Source of the DNA: JALYUA01 sp038229875
GTDB lineage: Bacteria; Acidobacteriota; Thermoanaerobaculia; UBA5066; Gp7-AA6
Direction: 5' to 3'
DNA length: 64,000 nt
Assembly: GCA_038229875.1 (NCBI GenBank)
Contig: JBBROA010000001.1
Span: forward strand, 62,001 to 126,000
Shown here: positions 1 through 7,743 of the stretch, in pieces
How the letters are laid out: each line of letters starts with the position of its first letter
Numbering within the stretch: the first letter of the stretch is position 1
Notes under the pieces: generated by a model
What the model was told of the DNA's origin: nothing
Database searches by the model: none
What the model saw: the letters and a program-made list of their open reading frames with translations, nothing else
Position numbers and translations under genes: made by a program

Positions 1-114
1 CGGCTCCAGCCTCCCGGACATCTCCATCTCGGCGCAACGGTCGCTGCAGAACTTCTTGTTCCCGCGTTCGATGCGGGTTTCTTCGCAGCGGCAGCCCTGA
101 TGTTCACATTTCAT
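1..114 (-). CDS. Metallothionein-like Cys-rich protein (partial)
   Basis: The 38 residues visible start at ATG (114) after a GGGAGG ribosome site, and the frame is still open at the window edge, so the C-terminus is missing. Cysteines lie at 3, 8, 10, 23 and 27 (C-x4-C-x-C ... C-x3-C) with His at 5. A lysine-rich turn before the C-x3-C (KKFCSDRC) resembles the GKxYCCxxCA stretch of bacterial metallothioneins. Such proteins bind Zn, Cd or Cu in the cytoplasm through Cys/His clusters. The family call rests on the Cys spacing. An unrelated small zinc-binding protein remains possible. Confidence 0.6.
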   Translation of the reverse strand, partial: MKCEHQGCRCEETRIERGNKKFCSDRCAEMEMSGRLEP

Positions 115-170
115 GGGGATCCTCCCGGGGGACTTCTACAGCAACAAGAGTGCCGGGCGCCGGCATTTCC

Positions 171-380
171 TCAGAGCCCCGCGGCGCGGCAGAGGTCGAG
201 GTAGTTCGGCGGTGGCTCCCCCGTCCAGGGAGACCGGCCCGTTCGGGAGGCGTCGTCCATCCGGCGGAGTACAGCCGTCAGCGACCGCCGCCCGCGCGAG
301 AGCAGAAGGATCGTGGCCAGCATCAGGATCAGGCCGGCGCCGGCGCCGAGTCCCTGAGCGAATCGGGAAGCCTCTCTCAT
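171..380 (-). CDS. Small single-span membrane protein, unknown function
   Basis: A 69-residue frame begins MREASRF at 380, directly after GGAGGGG, which decides against the in-frame ATG at 401. Residues about 9-28 form one hydrophobic helix rich in Gly, Ala, Leu and Ile. An Arg-rich stretch (SRGRRSLTAVLRR) follows, then a Pro/Gly-rich tail, which suggests N-out/C-in topology by the positive-inside rule. I do not recognise a family. It lies 56 bp upstream of the metallothionein-like gene on the same strand and may share its transcript. The strong ribosome site and clear membrane segment argue that it is real. Confidence 0.5.
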   Translation of the reverse strand: MREASRFAQGLGAGAGLILMLATILLLSRGRRSLTAVLRRMDDASRTGRSPWTGEPPPNYLDLCRAAGL

Positions 381-683
381 CGCCCCTCCGCTGGATTTCA
401 CGCTATTCAGACAGAAAACGAGTTTGTTCTGATATGGCGGCGCTCATGTTCAGGGTTGTATCGCTCGCTCCCTGTTGATTCCGCCTTGGGTCGTTGCACC
501 GGCGTCGCAGCCAGATGCAAAGCGCGTACCTGCGTAGGAAACGGAGAAGTGAAGAAGTGGCGCGCTCACCGCGAGCGGACCTGCGTTCTTTCGAGATGGT
601 GAGCCGGAGGCGACGTTCGGAATGGCTCTTGCTCTTTGAAGCGCGGGGCGCTTCTGCCCCCGTTTCCAAAATCGGGAGCCATC
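381..683. other. Gap without a convincing gene
   Basis: These 303 bases separate the minus-strand small membrane gene from the plus-strand acidic-protein gene, so they should hold two divergent promoters. Open frames on both strands here are rich in Arg and Ser and lack ribosome sites. A short GC hairpin (GGGGCG/CGCCCC-like, about 640-662) lies about 20 bases before the acidic gene. I see no clear -35/-10 pair and no RNA gene. Confidence 0.4.
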
Positions 684-980
684 ATGAGAGACGAACTGGA
701 CGATCTGACTCCGCGCGAAGAGAGCGCGGGAAGTCTCGAGGCGGGGCTGTTCGCGAGCGAGGAGAGCTTCTCCCTCCGGCGTCAGCCCAACACGAAGGAC
801 GACGAGGGCTCGAGCGGCGGCACGAACGAGATCTCGGATTCCGGGACGGACGAAAGCGAAGAGAAAGACGTCGACGAAGAGGACGAGGACGAGGACGAGC
901 TGGTGGAAGTCGGGGAAGACGAAGACGAAGACGAAGACGACGATGACGACGACGATGACGACGAAGAGGAGGAGGAATAG
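684..980 (+). CDS. Small protein with long Asp/Glu tail
   Basis: This 98-residue protein starts MRDELDD at 684 after GGGAG. The first 45 residues are mixed polar sequence. From about residue 50 almost every residue is Asp or Glu, ending in runs of nine Asp and five Glu. It resembles acidic-tailed proteins that bind basic proteins or cations, but I know no specific family for it. Its stop (TAG) shares a base with the GTG start of the next gene, so the two should be translationally coupled. The low-complexity tail probably grew by slippage in GAC/GAG codons. Confidence 0.6.
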   Translation: MRDELDDLTPREESAGSLEAGLFASEESFSLRRQPNTKDDEGSSGGTNEISDSGTDESEEKDVDEEDEDEDELVEVGEDEDEDEDDDDDDDDDEEEEE

Positions 981-1801
981 TGTCCCCTCTTCCCTCCAGT
1001 CTCCGGCGGCCGATCCAGGCGGCCGTTCTGAAAATCGCGCGTCCGGTCAACGTCTCGTCGAGTGAGCGCTGGATCTCCGGGATCGCGGGGACCGCGCTCG
1101 CGGTCTACGGAATCTCCCGCCGGCGGTTCTGGGGAGGCGCGGTCGCTCTGATCGGAGCCGGTCTTGCCCAGCGCGGGGCGACAGGCCACTGCGACATCTA
1201 CGCCGCCCTGGGAATCGACCGGGCCGACAGACGGTCGACGCTGGTCGAAAAATCCATCACGGTGAATCGTCCGGCCGGCGAGCTTTACCGGTTCTGGCGG
1301 AACCTCGAGAACCTCTCCCAGGTCTTCGAGCACGTGGTCGCGGTGACCGAGATCGACGCCCGCCGGTCGCGCTGGACGGCGCAGGCCCCCGCGGGCGCGA
1401 CGGTCGCGTGGGAAGCCGAGATTCTGGCCGACCGCGAGGGTGAGGTCCTGGCATGGCGGACGCTCGGCGACTCCGACGTTCTCCATCGGGGCTCCGTTCG
1501 CTTCCGCCCGGCCGGCGAAGGCCGCGGCACCGTGGTGTCGGTCTCGCTTGAGTACGAGCCGCCCGCGGGGAAAGCGGGAGTGGCGATTGCGAAGCTGTTC
1601 GGCGAAGAGCCGGAGCGGCAGATCGCCGACGACCTCCGCCGTTTCAAGCAGATCTGCGAGGCGGGGGAGGTCCCCACAACCGAAGGTCAGCCTTCCGGAA
1701 GAGAAAGCGCCAGCGGGAGGAGCCGGTCGGGGCGGAAGGAACCCGCGTCGAAGCCTTTCCGGCCCCTCCAGGCGCAGTCCGGAACCGGGAGGCCGTCATG
1801 A
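980..1801 (+). CDS. DUF2892-like membrane + SRPBCC (COQ10/cyclase-like) protein
   Basis: The 273-residue product starts at GTG 980, overlapping the previous stop. Residues about 31-72 hold two hydrophobic helices (WISGIAGTALAVYGI, then GGAVALIGAGLAQRG) as in DUF2892/YgaP-type anchors. Residues about 88-228 form an SRPBCC/START-like domain: EKSITVNRPAGELYRFWRN opens it and an amphipathic helix (IADDLRRFKQICE) closes it. This is the layout of bacterial cyclase/dehydrase family stress proteins. Ligand and activity are unknown. The C-terminal 45 residues are Arg/Ser/Gly-rich and probably disordered. It overlaps the dehydrogenase gene by ATGA, which points to one operon. Confidence 0.75.
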   Translation: MSPLPSSLRRPIQAAVLKIARPVNVSSSERWISGIAGTALAVYGISRRRFWGGAVALIGAGLAQRGATGHCDIYAALGIDRADRRSTLVEKSITVNRPAGELYRFWRNLENLSQVFEHVVAVTEIDARRSRWTAQAPAGATVAWEAEILADREGEVLAWRTLGDSDVLHRGSVRFRPAGEGRGTVVSVSLEYEPPAGKAGVAIAKLFGEEPERQIADDLRRFKQICEAGEVPTTEGQPSGRESASGRSRSGRKEPASKPFRPLQAQSGTGRPS

Positions 1802-2964
1802 AGGCGCTCTGCTGGTACGGCCGCAAGGACGTGCGCGTGGAGAACGTGCCCGACCCGGAGATCCTGGCGCCCCGTGACGCCATCGTGAAGATCACCTCGA
1901 CCGCGATCTGCGGGTCGGACCTTCATCTGTACGACGGGTTCATTCCGACGATGCGGCGCGGCGACATTCTCGGACACGAGTTCATGGGAGAGGTCGTCGA
2001 GGTCGGAAAGGCGAACACGAGGCTCAAGATCGGCGACCGCGTCGTGGTTCCTTTCACCATTTCGTGCGGTGGCTGCTTCTTCTGTCAGAAAGGTCTCTTC
2101 TCGGCCTGCGACAACACGAACCCGAACGCGGCCCTCGCGGACAAGCTCTACGGCTATTCGGGCGCCGGAATTTTCGGCTATTCGCATCTGTATGGCGGTT
2201 ACGCGGGCGGCCAGGCGGAGTACGCCCGCGTGCCGTTCGCGCAGGTCGGTCCGTTGAAGCTCCCGGAGAATCTGCCGGATGAAAAGGTCCTCTTTCTGTC
2301 CGACATTTTCCCGACGGGCTACATGGCCGCCGAGAATTGCAACATCGAGCCGGGCGACACGGTCGCGATCTGGGGCGCGGGCCCGGTCGGGCAGTTCGCG
2401 ATCCGCAGCGCGTTCCTTCTCGGGGCGGGCCGGGTGTTCTCGATCGATGACGTCCCCGAGCGGCTGCGTCTCGCGGAAGAGGGGGGAGCCATCCCGATCG
2501 ACGACAGCGACGAGGACGTTCTCGAGCGTCTGGATGAGGAGACCGGCGGAATCGGACCGGATTCCTGCATGGATGCCGTCGGAATGGAGGCTCACGGCAA
2601 GGGGCTCCAGGCGGCGTACGACCGGGTCAAGCAGTCGTTGCGTCTCGAGACCGACCGCCCGGGAGTGCTGCGGATCGCGATTCAGGCCTGCCGCAAGGGC
2701 GGGACCGTTTCGATCCCGGGCGTCTACGGGGGCCTGATCGACAAGGTCCCGATCGGCGCAGCGTTCGCGAAGGGCATCACGCTCAAGATGGGTCAGACCC
2801 ACGTTCAGAAGTACCTCCGTCCCCTCTTGGAGCGCGTCGAGAAGGGCGAGATCGATCCGTCGTTCGTCATCAGCCATCGCATGTCGCTGGACGAGGCACC
2901 GGCGGCGTACTCGATGTTCCGCGCACACGAGGACGGATGCACGAAGGTGGTGTTGAAGCCCTGA
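1798..2964 (+). CDS. Zinc-dependent alcohol dehydrogenase (FDH-like)
   Basis: This 388-residue medium-chain dehydrogenase has catalytic zinc ligands Cys38 (AICGSDLH) and His60-Glu61 (GHEFMGEV). Structural zinc cysteines are at 90, 93, 96 and 104 (CGGCFFCQ...C). A Rossmann segment GAGPVGQFAIRSA lies near residue 194. The insertion after the zinc lobe (GAGIFGYSHLYGGYAGGQAEY) is typical of glutathione-independent formaldehyde dehydrogenase-like proteins, which oxidise aldehydes or alcohols with NAD in the cytoplasm. The exact substrate cannot be read. It ends the acidic protein-SRPBCC-dehydrogenase operon, and a hairpin follows its stop. Confidence 0.88.
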   Translation: MKALCWYGRKDVRVENVPDPEILAPRDAIVKITSTAICGSDLHLYDGFIPTMRRGDILGHEFMGEVVEVGKANTRLKIGDRVVVPFTISCGGCFFCQKGLFSACDNTNPNAALADKLYGYSGAGIFGYSHLYGGYAGGQAEYARVPFAQVGPLKLPENLPDEKVLFLSDIFPTGYMAAENCNIEPGDTVAIWGAGPVGQFAIRSAFLLGAGRVFSIDDVPERLRLAEEGGAIPIDDSDEDVLERLDEETGGIGPDSCMDAVGMEAHGKGLQAAYDRVKQSLRLETDRPGVLRIAIQACRKGGTVSIPGVYGGLIDKVPIGAAFAKGITLKMGQTHVQKYLRPLLERVEKGEIDPSFVISHRMSLDEAPAAYSMFRAHEDGCTKVVLKP

Positions 2965-2966
2965 TC

Positions 2967-3012
2967 TCCTCTCGCCCGCAGGGGTCGGACGGTCAGCCCC
3001 TGCGCGCGAGGA
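2967..3012. terminator. Hairpin between convergent genes
   Basis: GCAGGGG (2978-2984) pairs with CCCCTGC (2997-3003), and CTCGC (2971-2975) pairs with GCGAG (3006-3010), giving a 12-bp interrupted stem just after the dehydrogenase stop. There is no clear U-run on either strand. It sits between convergent genes and could act bidirectionally. Confidence 0.5.
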
Positions 3013-3054
3013 TTTGGATCAGTCGTCCGGGGTTAACTGAATCGAAAGCGGCGT

Positions 3055-4830
3055 CTAGGCGGCCTTTTTCACGACCCGCAGCGGCTTCGGATCGGACTGT
3101 TTCGCCGGCTTTGCGGTGCTCGCCTTCGCGTCCGGCTTCGAGTCCCCCTTCTTCGGGCCTTTACCGCTGTGGAACAGCTCCTGGTCGAAGCCCGGCAGGA
3201 TCGCGCGGATGAACGCGTTCTGGAAAAGCCGCACCAGGACTTCCCACGTGTTCGACTTGGGGTTGCTGACCGGTCCGGAGAGCTTCGCCTTCGTGGCGAC
3301 TTCGTCGCGTCGGTTTTCGAGGAGTTTCGCGACTCCGCCGACCAAACGCTCGTAGAGCTTTTTGAAAATGCTCTTGTCCTTGTCCTGTCGCTTGTCGTAG
3401 ACCTGCATGTCTTTGAAGAGCGGCTTGATGTAGCCTTCGATCTGCCCGTTCTTGATTCGCAACTCCGTGTAGAACGAGAACACGCCGGCGACGACGTCGA
3501 ACTTCCCATAGGTGCGCAGGATGTCGTTCATCGTCGTCATCTGCGTGCCCTCGATGGCGACGTTGAGGTCGAAGTCCGGTCCGTTTTTCTCGGGGCGGAA
3601 CGTGGCGGAGGCCTTCGTCACGCCGCTACCCATTAACTTGCCGGTAAGCCGCGCGATGGCGGGCCCCTGGACGAACTGGTTCGAGAGGTTCGTCACCGTG
3701 AGATGCGTACCGGAGAGAAAGGCCCGGTAACCGGGGTCCTTCGCCCTGTTGACGTAACCGATGTTGCTGTCGGAGATCTCGAGCTTTTCGAGGTTCAGGA
3801 TCAGGTCCGACCGGTTGGAGGCTTTTTTCGCCGCCGTCGCGACCTTTTCCTTCCGAGCCGTCTCCTCTCCGGCGGTGGCGGCCGTATGGATGTAGTCGAG
3901 GCGCATGCCGCGGATCGTCAAGTCGGCGACCCGGACGTTCTTCGCCTTTGGCGCGTATTCGAGCTCGCCGTTGCTGCCGAGAATCCCTCCGCGGATCTCG
4001 AGGTTGGCGCGCGCGATCATCGAGCGCAGCGCGTCGAGAGGGACCTTTTCGAGACGGTAGTTCGTGTGAATCCCGGGGAACGGCTCCGCGAGAAAATCTG
4101 CGTGACCGTCCAACACCGCGTGCCCGGACTCGAACACGATTCCTTCCGCGAAGACCGGAGAGGGGTACACGTGCTCGCGCGAATGGATGTTTCGGATGTT
4201 GTTCGCCCGGATGGTCAGGTGCGAAATGTGGAGGGGGTGCTTCGGGTCTTTATCGATGTAGACGACATCGCCTTCGTTCACCCGGAAGAGGTTGATCTTC
4301 AGCGGGTAGATGTGCTGGATCGCCGCCTGCCACCCCTTGTCTTTCATCGGCACCGCGTCGCGGTTCTCCGCCTGAAGCTGCGGCAAATTGATGTGGAGCT
4401 GCGGCCGGTCCATCAGGAAATCGGCGACAAGGTGCAGCGTCAGGAGCTCGCGCCACTGCACGCTCGCCTTCACGAGCGGCACGACGAGCACCGCCGGCTC
4501 CGGGTTCGCCTGCTGCCGGATGGTGAGGCCGCGGAGCGCGATCGAACCTCCGAAGAGCGAAAAGTGCAGCTTCGGGATCTGAACCGAATAGCCCTTCAGG
4601 CTCTGATTCATTTTCCGCTCCATCTGGCGGCGGAGCGGCTCGTCGACGAAGAACGAGGCAACAATCAGCAGGACGAGCAAGATCAGCAGTCCCGCGCCGA
4701 CGCGGACGAGCGTCTTCCGCGAAAAGCGGCCGGCGCCCTTGAGCCCCCCGAAAGCGCCCTTCTTCCATTTCGAGCGGTTCCGCAACGGCTTTGATGCGCG
4801 ATCGGGCTCTGACTTGCGGCTTGTGGACAC
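3055..4830 (-). CDS. DUF748/AsmA-like inner-membrane protein
   Basis: The 591-residue product starts at GTG 4830, five bases after GGAGG. A longer frame to 4902 lacks this site. A basic N-terminus (about 1-40) leads into one membrane helix (VGAGLLILLVLLIVASFF, about 44-62). A large periplasmic repeated-beta region follows, with DUF748/AsmA phrases such as SFFVDEPLRRQMERKMN, LKGYSVQIPKLHFSLFGGSI and FDLNVAIEGTQMTTMND. The C-terminal tail is Lys/Pro/Ala-rich. AsmA-type proteins bridge the envelope and are linked to phospholipid transport or outer-membrane assembly; that role here is inference. It diverges from the ABC operon with a 70-bp gap. Confidence 0.8.
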   Translation of the reverse strand: MSTSRKSEPDRASKPLRNRSKWKKGAFGGLKGAGRFSRKTLVRVGAGLLILLVLLIVASFFVDEPLRRQMERKMNQSLKGYSVQIPKLHFSLFGGSIALRGLTIRQQANPEPAVLVVPLVKASVQWRELLTLHLVADFLMDRPQLHINLPQLQAENRDAVPMKDKGWQAAIQHIYPLKINLFRVNEGDVVYIDKDPKHPLHISHLTIRANNIRNIHSREHVYPSPVFAEGIVFESGHAVLDGHADFLAEPFPGIHTNYRLEKVPLDALRSMIARANLEIRGGILGSNGELEYAPKAKNVRVADLTIRGMRLDYIHTAATAGEETARKEKVATAAKKASNRSDLILNLEKLEISDSNIGYVNRAKDPGYRAFLSGTHLTVTNLSNQFVQGPAIARLTGKLMGSGVTKASATFRPEKNGPDFDLNVAIEGTQMTTMNDILRTYGKFDVVAGVFSFYTELRIKNGQIEGYIKPLFKDMQVYDKRQDKDKSIFKKLYERLVGGVAKLLENRRDEVATKAKLSGPVSNPKSNTWEVLVRLFQNAFIRAILPGFDQELFHSGKGPKKGDSKPDAKASTAKPAKQSDPKPLRVVKKAA

Positions 4831-4900
4831 GAATCCTCCAGTGCGGGGTCGGGGGCAAAGCGCGTGCCAGGTGGGCAGGGAAGCCGTAAGATGCGCGACC

Positions 4901-5632
4901 ATGGCGCCTTCCCCGGAACCTGGCAGCGACCCCTCGCCCCTTCTCGAAGCGCGCGATGTGACCCGAACCTACCGCATGGGGGTGGAACGGGTGCCCGCGG
5001 TCCAGGACGTCTCGCTCCAGGTCCGCGCTTCCGAATTCGTCGCGCTCCAGGGGCCGAGCGGCTCGGGAAAGACGACGCTCTTGAACATCCTGGGACTTCT
5101 CGACCGCCCGGACGCGGGCACCCTGTTGATTGCGGGCCGGGAGGCGGGGGGCCTGTCGGAGAACGAGCGGGCGGACCTGCGGCGCGACCGCTTCGGTTTC
5201 GTCTTTCAGACTTTCAACCTGATCCCGGTGCTCTCCGCGCAGGAGAACGTCGCGTACCCCATGGCTCTCGCGGGCGTAGCTGCGGGGGAGCGGCGGACCC
5301 GCGCGGAACAGCTGCTCGCGGCGGTCGGACTGGAACAGAAAGCTTCGGTGCGTCCCGACCTTCTCTCCGGAGGGCAGCGGCAGCGCGTCGCGATCGCGCG
5401 GGCACTCGCGAACCACCCCGCCGTCGTCTTCGCCGATGAGCCCACGGCGAACCTCGATTCGAAGACGGCGGAGGACATCCTCGACCTCATGCGGGGACTC
5501 TGCGACTCGCGGCGCGTCGCATTTCTGTTCGCGACGCACGATCCGCGGGTGGTCGCGCGGGCCCGCCGGGTCGTTTCGCTGCACGACGGCCGCATCGAGT
5601 CCGACGTCGTCTCCCCGGAGGCGCCGCGGTGA
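4901..5632 (+). CDS. ABC transporter ATP-binding protein, LolD/MacB type
   Basis: The 243-residue ATPase has Walker A GPSGSGKT (51-58), Q-loop FVFQTFNLIPVLSAQENV, signature LLSGGQRQRVAIARAL, Walker B AVVFADEPTANLD and the H-loop ATHD. FNLIP and ENVAYPM after the Q-loop are typical of the LolD/MacB/FtsE group, which powers mechanotransmission rather than import. I chose ATG 4901 because the conserved fold begins about 15 residues later; the ribosome site is weak. It overlaps the permease gene by GTGA, and the pair probably forms one complex in the inner membrane. Confidence 0.9.
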   Translation: MAPSPEPGSDPSPLLEARDVTRTYRMGVERVPAVQDVSLQVRASEFVALQGPSGSGKTTLLNILGLLDRPDAGTLLIAGREAGGLSENERADLRRDRFGFVFQTFNLIPVLSAQENVAYPMALAGVAAGERRTRAEQLLAAVGLEQKASVRPDLLSGGQRQRVAIARALANHPAVVFADEPTANLDSKTAEDILDLMRGLCDSRRVAFLFATHDPRVVARARRVVSLHDGRIESDVVSPEAPR

Positions 5633-6852
5633 GCTCTTTCGCCCTCGCATGGCGCAACCTGGTGCGGCAGCGCCGCCGCACCGCGCTCATGGGTGTCGTC
5701 GTGGCATTCGGCTTCGCCGCGTTCGCGCTCGCGGGAGGGTTCATCGCGCAGTCCTTCGAAGGCCTGCGGGAGGGCACGATCCGCAGCGTCGGCCAACTGC
5801 AGGCCGTCGACCGTCGGGCGGTTTCGTCGAGCGAGGAGACGACGCTCGAGTTCGGAATCACGGACGCCGCGCGGGCGCGGGCGATCGTCGCCCGGGATCC
5901 GGCGGTCGCTTCCGTTCTGCCGCGGAGCGACTTCGTCGGGCTCGCGACCAACGGAGCGAAGTCGATCCCGTACCTGGGCGTCGGTGTCGACCCCGAGCCC
6001 GAAGCCGCCGCGACCGGAGCGCGAGAGCTAGTCACGGTCGGCTCGTATCTTTCGGGAGACGGAGGCGACGGCGTGCTGCTCGGGACGGGCCTCGCCTCGG
6101 CGCTCGCGGTCCGTCCCGGCGACCGCGTCACCCTGATGGCGACCACGCCGGACGGCTCGTTGAACGCGGTCGACGGCGTGGTCCGCGGCCTGGTCGACGT
6201 GCGCATCAAGGAGCTGAACGACCGTTACCTCGCGGCGGGCGCCGGGCTGGTTTCGCGACTGCTGCAGAGCTCGGGGACCGTTTCGAAGCTCGTCATTTTC
6301 CTGAAACCCGGGGCCGACGAGGCGGCGGCGGCGCGGAGGATCGCCTCGGCGCTGTCGGCGGCCGGACACAACGTCACGCTGCGCAGCTGGCGGCAGCTCG
6401 CGGTGTTCTACGAGCAGGTGAAGCTCCTCTACGTCGGCATCTTCGGTTTTGTCGGGACGGTGCTCGTCGTGATCGTCATCCTGTCGGCCGCGATCGTGAT
6501 GACGATGGCGGTGACGGAGCGAACCCGCGAGATCGGGACCCTTCGCGCTCTCGGGACGCGTCCTTCCGGAGTGCTGTGGATGTTTCTCGCCGAGGGGGTC
6601 GCGATCGCCGTGATCGGATGTGTGGCGGGAGCCGTGTTCGCGTTCATCGTCCGGGCGGTCTTGAACGCATGGGGTTTCACGCTGCCCCCACCGCCCGGCG
6701 GCACGCACGGGGAGCCGATCCACGTGCAGCTCTATCCGCTCGCGTACGCGGCGGGGCTCGTCGCGATGGTCGTGACGATGGGGATCGCGTCGTACTTCCC
6801 GGCGCGCCGCGCGGCGCGGCTGTCGATCGTGGAGGCGCTGGCGCATGTGTGA
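5629..6852 (+). CDS. FtsX/MacB-family ABC permease (LolC/E-like)
   Basis: This 407-residue protein starts at GTG 5629, overlapping the ATPase stop. It has the LolC/E/MacB layout: one N-terminal helix (TALMGVVVAFGFAAFALAGG, about 20-40), a periplasmic MacB_PCD-like domain (about 45-255), then three helices near 268-295, 315-342 and 368-392. The coupling region reads TERTREIGTLRALGTRPSGV, a hallmark of the FtsX domain. With the upstream ATPase and the LolA-like gene downstream it may move lipoproteins or lipids out of the inner membrane; substrate assignment is inference. Confidence 0.87.
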   Translation: MSSFALAWRNLVRQRRRTALMGVVVAFGFAAFALAGGFIAQSFEGLREGTIRSVGQLQAVDRRAVSSSEETTLEFGITDAARARAIVARDPAVASVLPRSDFVGLATNGAKSIPYLGVGVDPEPEAAATGARELVTVGSYLSGDGGDGVLLGTGLASALAVRPGDRVTLMATTPDGSLNAVDGVVRGLVDVRIKELNDRYLAAGAGLVSRLLQSSGTVSKLVIFLKPGADEAAAARRIASALSAAGHNVTLRSWRQLAVFYEQVKLLYVGIFGFVGTVLVVIVILSAAIVMTMAVTERTREIGTLRALGTRPSGVLWMFLAEGVAIAVIGCVAGAVFAFIVRAVLNAWGFTLPPPPGGTHGEPIHVQLYPLAYAAGLVAMVVTMGIASYFPARRAARLSIVEALAHV

Positions 6853-6856
6853 GTTC

Positions 6857-6947
6857 GGCGAAGGGCGAAGGGAGCGAGCCGGGGGCGAACGCGCTTCCGC
6901 CCGTTCGTATCTTTACGCTTTTGGCTTTACGCTTTAGGCTATAGGGA
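6857..6947. repeat. Facing heptanucleotide arrays around a hairpin
   Basis: Thirteen consecutive 7-bp frames can be laid out from 6857. The left ones are purine-rich (GGCGAAG twice, then GGAGCGA) and the right ones pyrimidine-rich (TTACGCT, TTTGGCT, TTACGCT, TTAGGCT at 6913-6940). Between them CGAACG (6886-6891) faces CGTTCG (6902-6907). The arrays are inverted with respect to each other. The whole fills the spacer between the permease and the LolA-like gene. Confidence 0.7.
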
Positions 6948-6979
6948 AGTCCCGAGCGTCCAGCGGCGTTAGCAGAAGC

Positions 6980-7732
6980 ATGAGAGTTCTTCGCGCCGCG
7001 TGTGCTGTTTTCCTGTTCGCATTGACGGCCTCCAGCGCTCGCGCTCAGACGCCCGCGCAGGTTCAGTCCTGGCTCGAGGCGATCGACGCGACGCGTAACG
7101 CGTTCGAGGAGGCCGTGATCACGGCGCGGGCCACCCGGATCGTCAACGGAGCGCCATCGGGGAGCGCGGATTTCGATATCTACACCAAGGGGCGCGATCG
7201 CGGACTGATCGTGTTTCGCGGCGGCAAGAACAGCGGGCGCAAGATCCTGACCTCGGGCGACCGCATGTGGCTGCTCGTGCCCGGTGCGACCAACCCTCTG
7301 CCCATCACTCCGAACCAGCGGCTCCTCGGGGGCGCTTCGATGGGAGACGTCGCCCGGCTGCGCTTCGCGGAGGATTTCCGCGCGACGGCGCGTTCCGGGA
7401 CGGAGACCGTGAACGGCCGGCAGTGCCGCGTTCTCGATCTGCAGGCGAAGTCGCCGAAGGCCGCCTATCCGAAAGTGGTGCTCTGGTACGACGAGGCGGC
7501 GCGCCTCCCCGCGAAGGTCCTCTTTCTGCTCCCCTCCGGCAAGGAGGCGAAGGAAGTCACATTCGCGAAATTCCGGACTTCGGGAGGAAAGACCATCGTC
7601 TCGGAGATGGACATTCGGGACCTTCTCGCCCGGGAAGCGAATGCGGTGACGCGGCTCGAATACCGGGACTACAAGCCGGCACGGCTTCCCGACAGCATTT
7701 TCACCCCGGAAGGCGCACTCGGGTTCAGCTGA
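6980..7732 (+). CDS. LolA-like outer-membrane lipoprotein-sorting protein
   Basis: The 250-residue product has a clear Sec signal peptide (MRVLRAAC, hydrophobic core, cleavage near SSARAQ at 22/23). The mature part matches the LolA-like fold of outer membrane lipoprotein-sorting proteins: FDIYTKGRDRGLIVF, then SGDRMWLLVPGATNPLPI, then NGRQCRVLDLQAKSP and VVLWYDEAARLPAKVLF. These proteins carry lipids or lipoproteins through the periplasm. It lies 127 bp after an ATPase/permease pair of the LolCDE/MacB class, which supports a shared export pathway. It could still be a MucB/RseB-like or glycolipid-binding relative. Confidence 0.8.
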   Translation: MRVLRAACAVFLFALTASSARAQTPAQVQSWLEAIDATRNAFEEAVITARATRIVNGAPSGSADFDIYTKGRDRGLIVFRGGKNSGRKILTSGDRMWLLVPGATNPLPITPNQRLLGGASMGDVARLRFAEDFRATARSGTETVNGRQCRVLDLQAKSPKAAYPKVVLWYDEAARLPAKVLFLLPSGKEAKEVTFAKFRTSGGKTIVSEMDIRDLLAREANAVTRLEYRDYKPARLPDSIFTPEGALGFS

Positions 7733-7743
7733 TCGGCCCGCTC

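Noticed and set aside
403..669. 88-codon minus-strand frame in the 381-683 gap
   Set aside because: Arg/Ser-rich, no ribosome site, no hydrophobic or conserved segment; composition like random GC-rich sequence.
4831..4902. N-terminal extension of the DUF748 protein to 4902
   Set aside because: The GTG at 4830 has a strong GGAGG five bases upstream; the extension would overlap the divergent ABC gene start and has no ribosome site.
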